Below are positions 5,116 to 5,441 of a stretch of DNA of 5,441 nt, in pieces. The first letter of the stretch is position 1. The number at the start of each line of letters is the position of its first letter. The notes under the pieces were generated by a model. That model searched no databases. It worked only from the letters and a program-made list of their open reading frames with translations, and was not told where the DNA came from. The position numbers and the translations under genes were made by a program. Source of the DNA: Pseudomonadota bacterium (lineage in GTDB: Bacteria; Pseudomonadota; Gammaproteobacteria; Burkholderiales; Burkholderiaceae_C); the NCBI GenBank assembly GCA_023418355.1, contig JAEZZU010000324.1, positions 1-5,441 on the forward strand, in the 5' to 3' direction.

Positions 5116-5441
5116 TTAGCGCACCTGCTGCGCTGCAAAGTGCACCTTGGGGTGCACATAGCTTTCCTGGGCCTGCACCAGCTGCAGCTCGCGCTGGCCG
5201 CTTTCGTGGGTGCGGGTCAGCAGCTCAAACATGCTGGCCTTGGTGCGCTCCAGCGCCTGCTTGGCAGAGCCGTTTTCGCCAAAGTGCTGGCTGTAGTGAG
5301 CGGTGAACAGTGCCGCCGTCACGTCGCCCGAGCCATTGGCCTTGAAGGGCAGGTGGGGGGTGGAAACCAGCCATGCGCCGTTGGCGTCTGCGGCCAGCAT
5401 TTCAATGGTGCCGGGCGCTGCATCGGGGCGGAACACGCTGG
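5116..5441 (-). CDS. pdxY: Pyridoxal kinase PdxY, C-terminal part (5' end beyond the window)
   Basis: The enzyme phosphorylates pyridoxal with ATP in the vitamin B6 salvage pathway and belongs to the ribokinase/PfkB fold. The visible C-terminal 108 or so residues track E. coli PdxY closely. IEMLAADANGAWLVSTPHLP corresponds to FEMLLVTADEAWHISRPLVD. NGSGDVTAALF carries the anion-hole glycines and the catalytic Asp (codon 5323-5325), as in VGVGDVTSGLL. ALERTKASMFELL corresponds to ALEHVTAAVYEIM, and ELQLVQAQESYVHPKVHFAA to ELQVVAAQDRIAKPEHYFSA. The frame is open through base 5441, so the start, substrate-binding N-terminus and promoter lie outside. The gene is convergent with the FtsZ-like gene, and the shared palindrome provides its terminator. 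Confidence 0.93.
   Translation of the reverse strand, partial: SVFRPDAAPGTIEMLAADANGAWLVSTPHLPFKANGSGDVTAALFTAHYSQHFGENGSAKQALERTKASMFELLTRTHESGQRELQLVQAQESYVHPKVHFAAQQVR

Noticed and set aside
4122..5159. 345-residue open frame on the minus strand across the FtsZ-like gene
   Set aside because: It overlaps the FtsZ-like gene, the bidirectional terminator and the end of pdxY. The product is low-information His/Gln/Ala-rich sequence, typical of antisense shadows in GC-rich DNA.

Overview
The window is GC-rich, with strong G/C preference at third codon positions. Its protein matches are proteobacterial. A perfect 19-bp intergenic palindrome (AATAGCTGCCAGCGC arm) resembles a repeat I remember as common between genes in Comamonadaceae (Comamonas, Delftia, Acidovorax). 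A Comamonas-like betaproteobacterium is the best guess. That rests on recognition, not on a search.

Layout, left to right. (1) Bases 1-720 hold the last part of a methyl-accepting chemotaxis protein, ending in the CheR/CheB docking pentapeptide DWETF. The first ~200 bases do not read as chemoreceptor. A different frame there encodes a hydrophobic, two-helix membrane segment, so two coding sequences appear to be joined near base 205. A good terminator follows. (2) Bases 721-987 are non-coding, with an 11-bp T-tract tandem repeat and a half copy of the Comamonadaceae-type repeat. (3) Bases 988-3000 encode an OPT-family transporter, followed by two hairpins, the second a terminator. (4) A GNAT acetyltransferase lies on the minus strand (3085-3624). 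(5) Divergent from it is a 59-residue Gly/His-rich lipoprotein (3808-3987) with its own terminator. (6) Bases 4134-5042 encode a 302-residue divergent FtsZ/tubulin-superfamily protein. The G-rich GTP-binding signatures are gone, but the T7-loop pattern NVDxxD is kept. (7) A bidirectional terminator separates it from the convergent 3' end of pdxY (pyridoxal kinase), which runs off the right edge.

The genes look like independent, mostly single-gene units: nearly every plus-strand gene has its own intrinsic terminator, and no shared pathway is evident. The FtsZ-like gene is the most interesting item. It is a single-gene unit with no division-cluster gene beside it, and its sequence suggests a non-GTP-binding partner or regulator of a polymerising FtsZ. 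The chimeric junction in the chemoreceptor gene is the second item worth checking, because it is either a real rearrangement or an assembly error.
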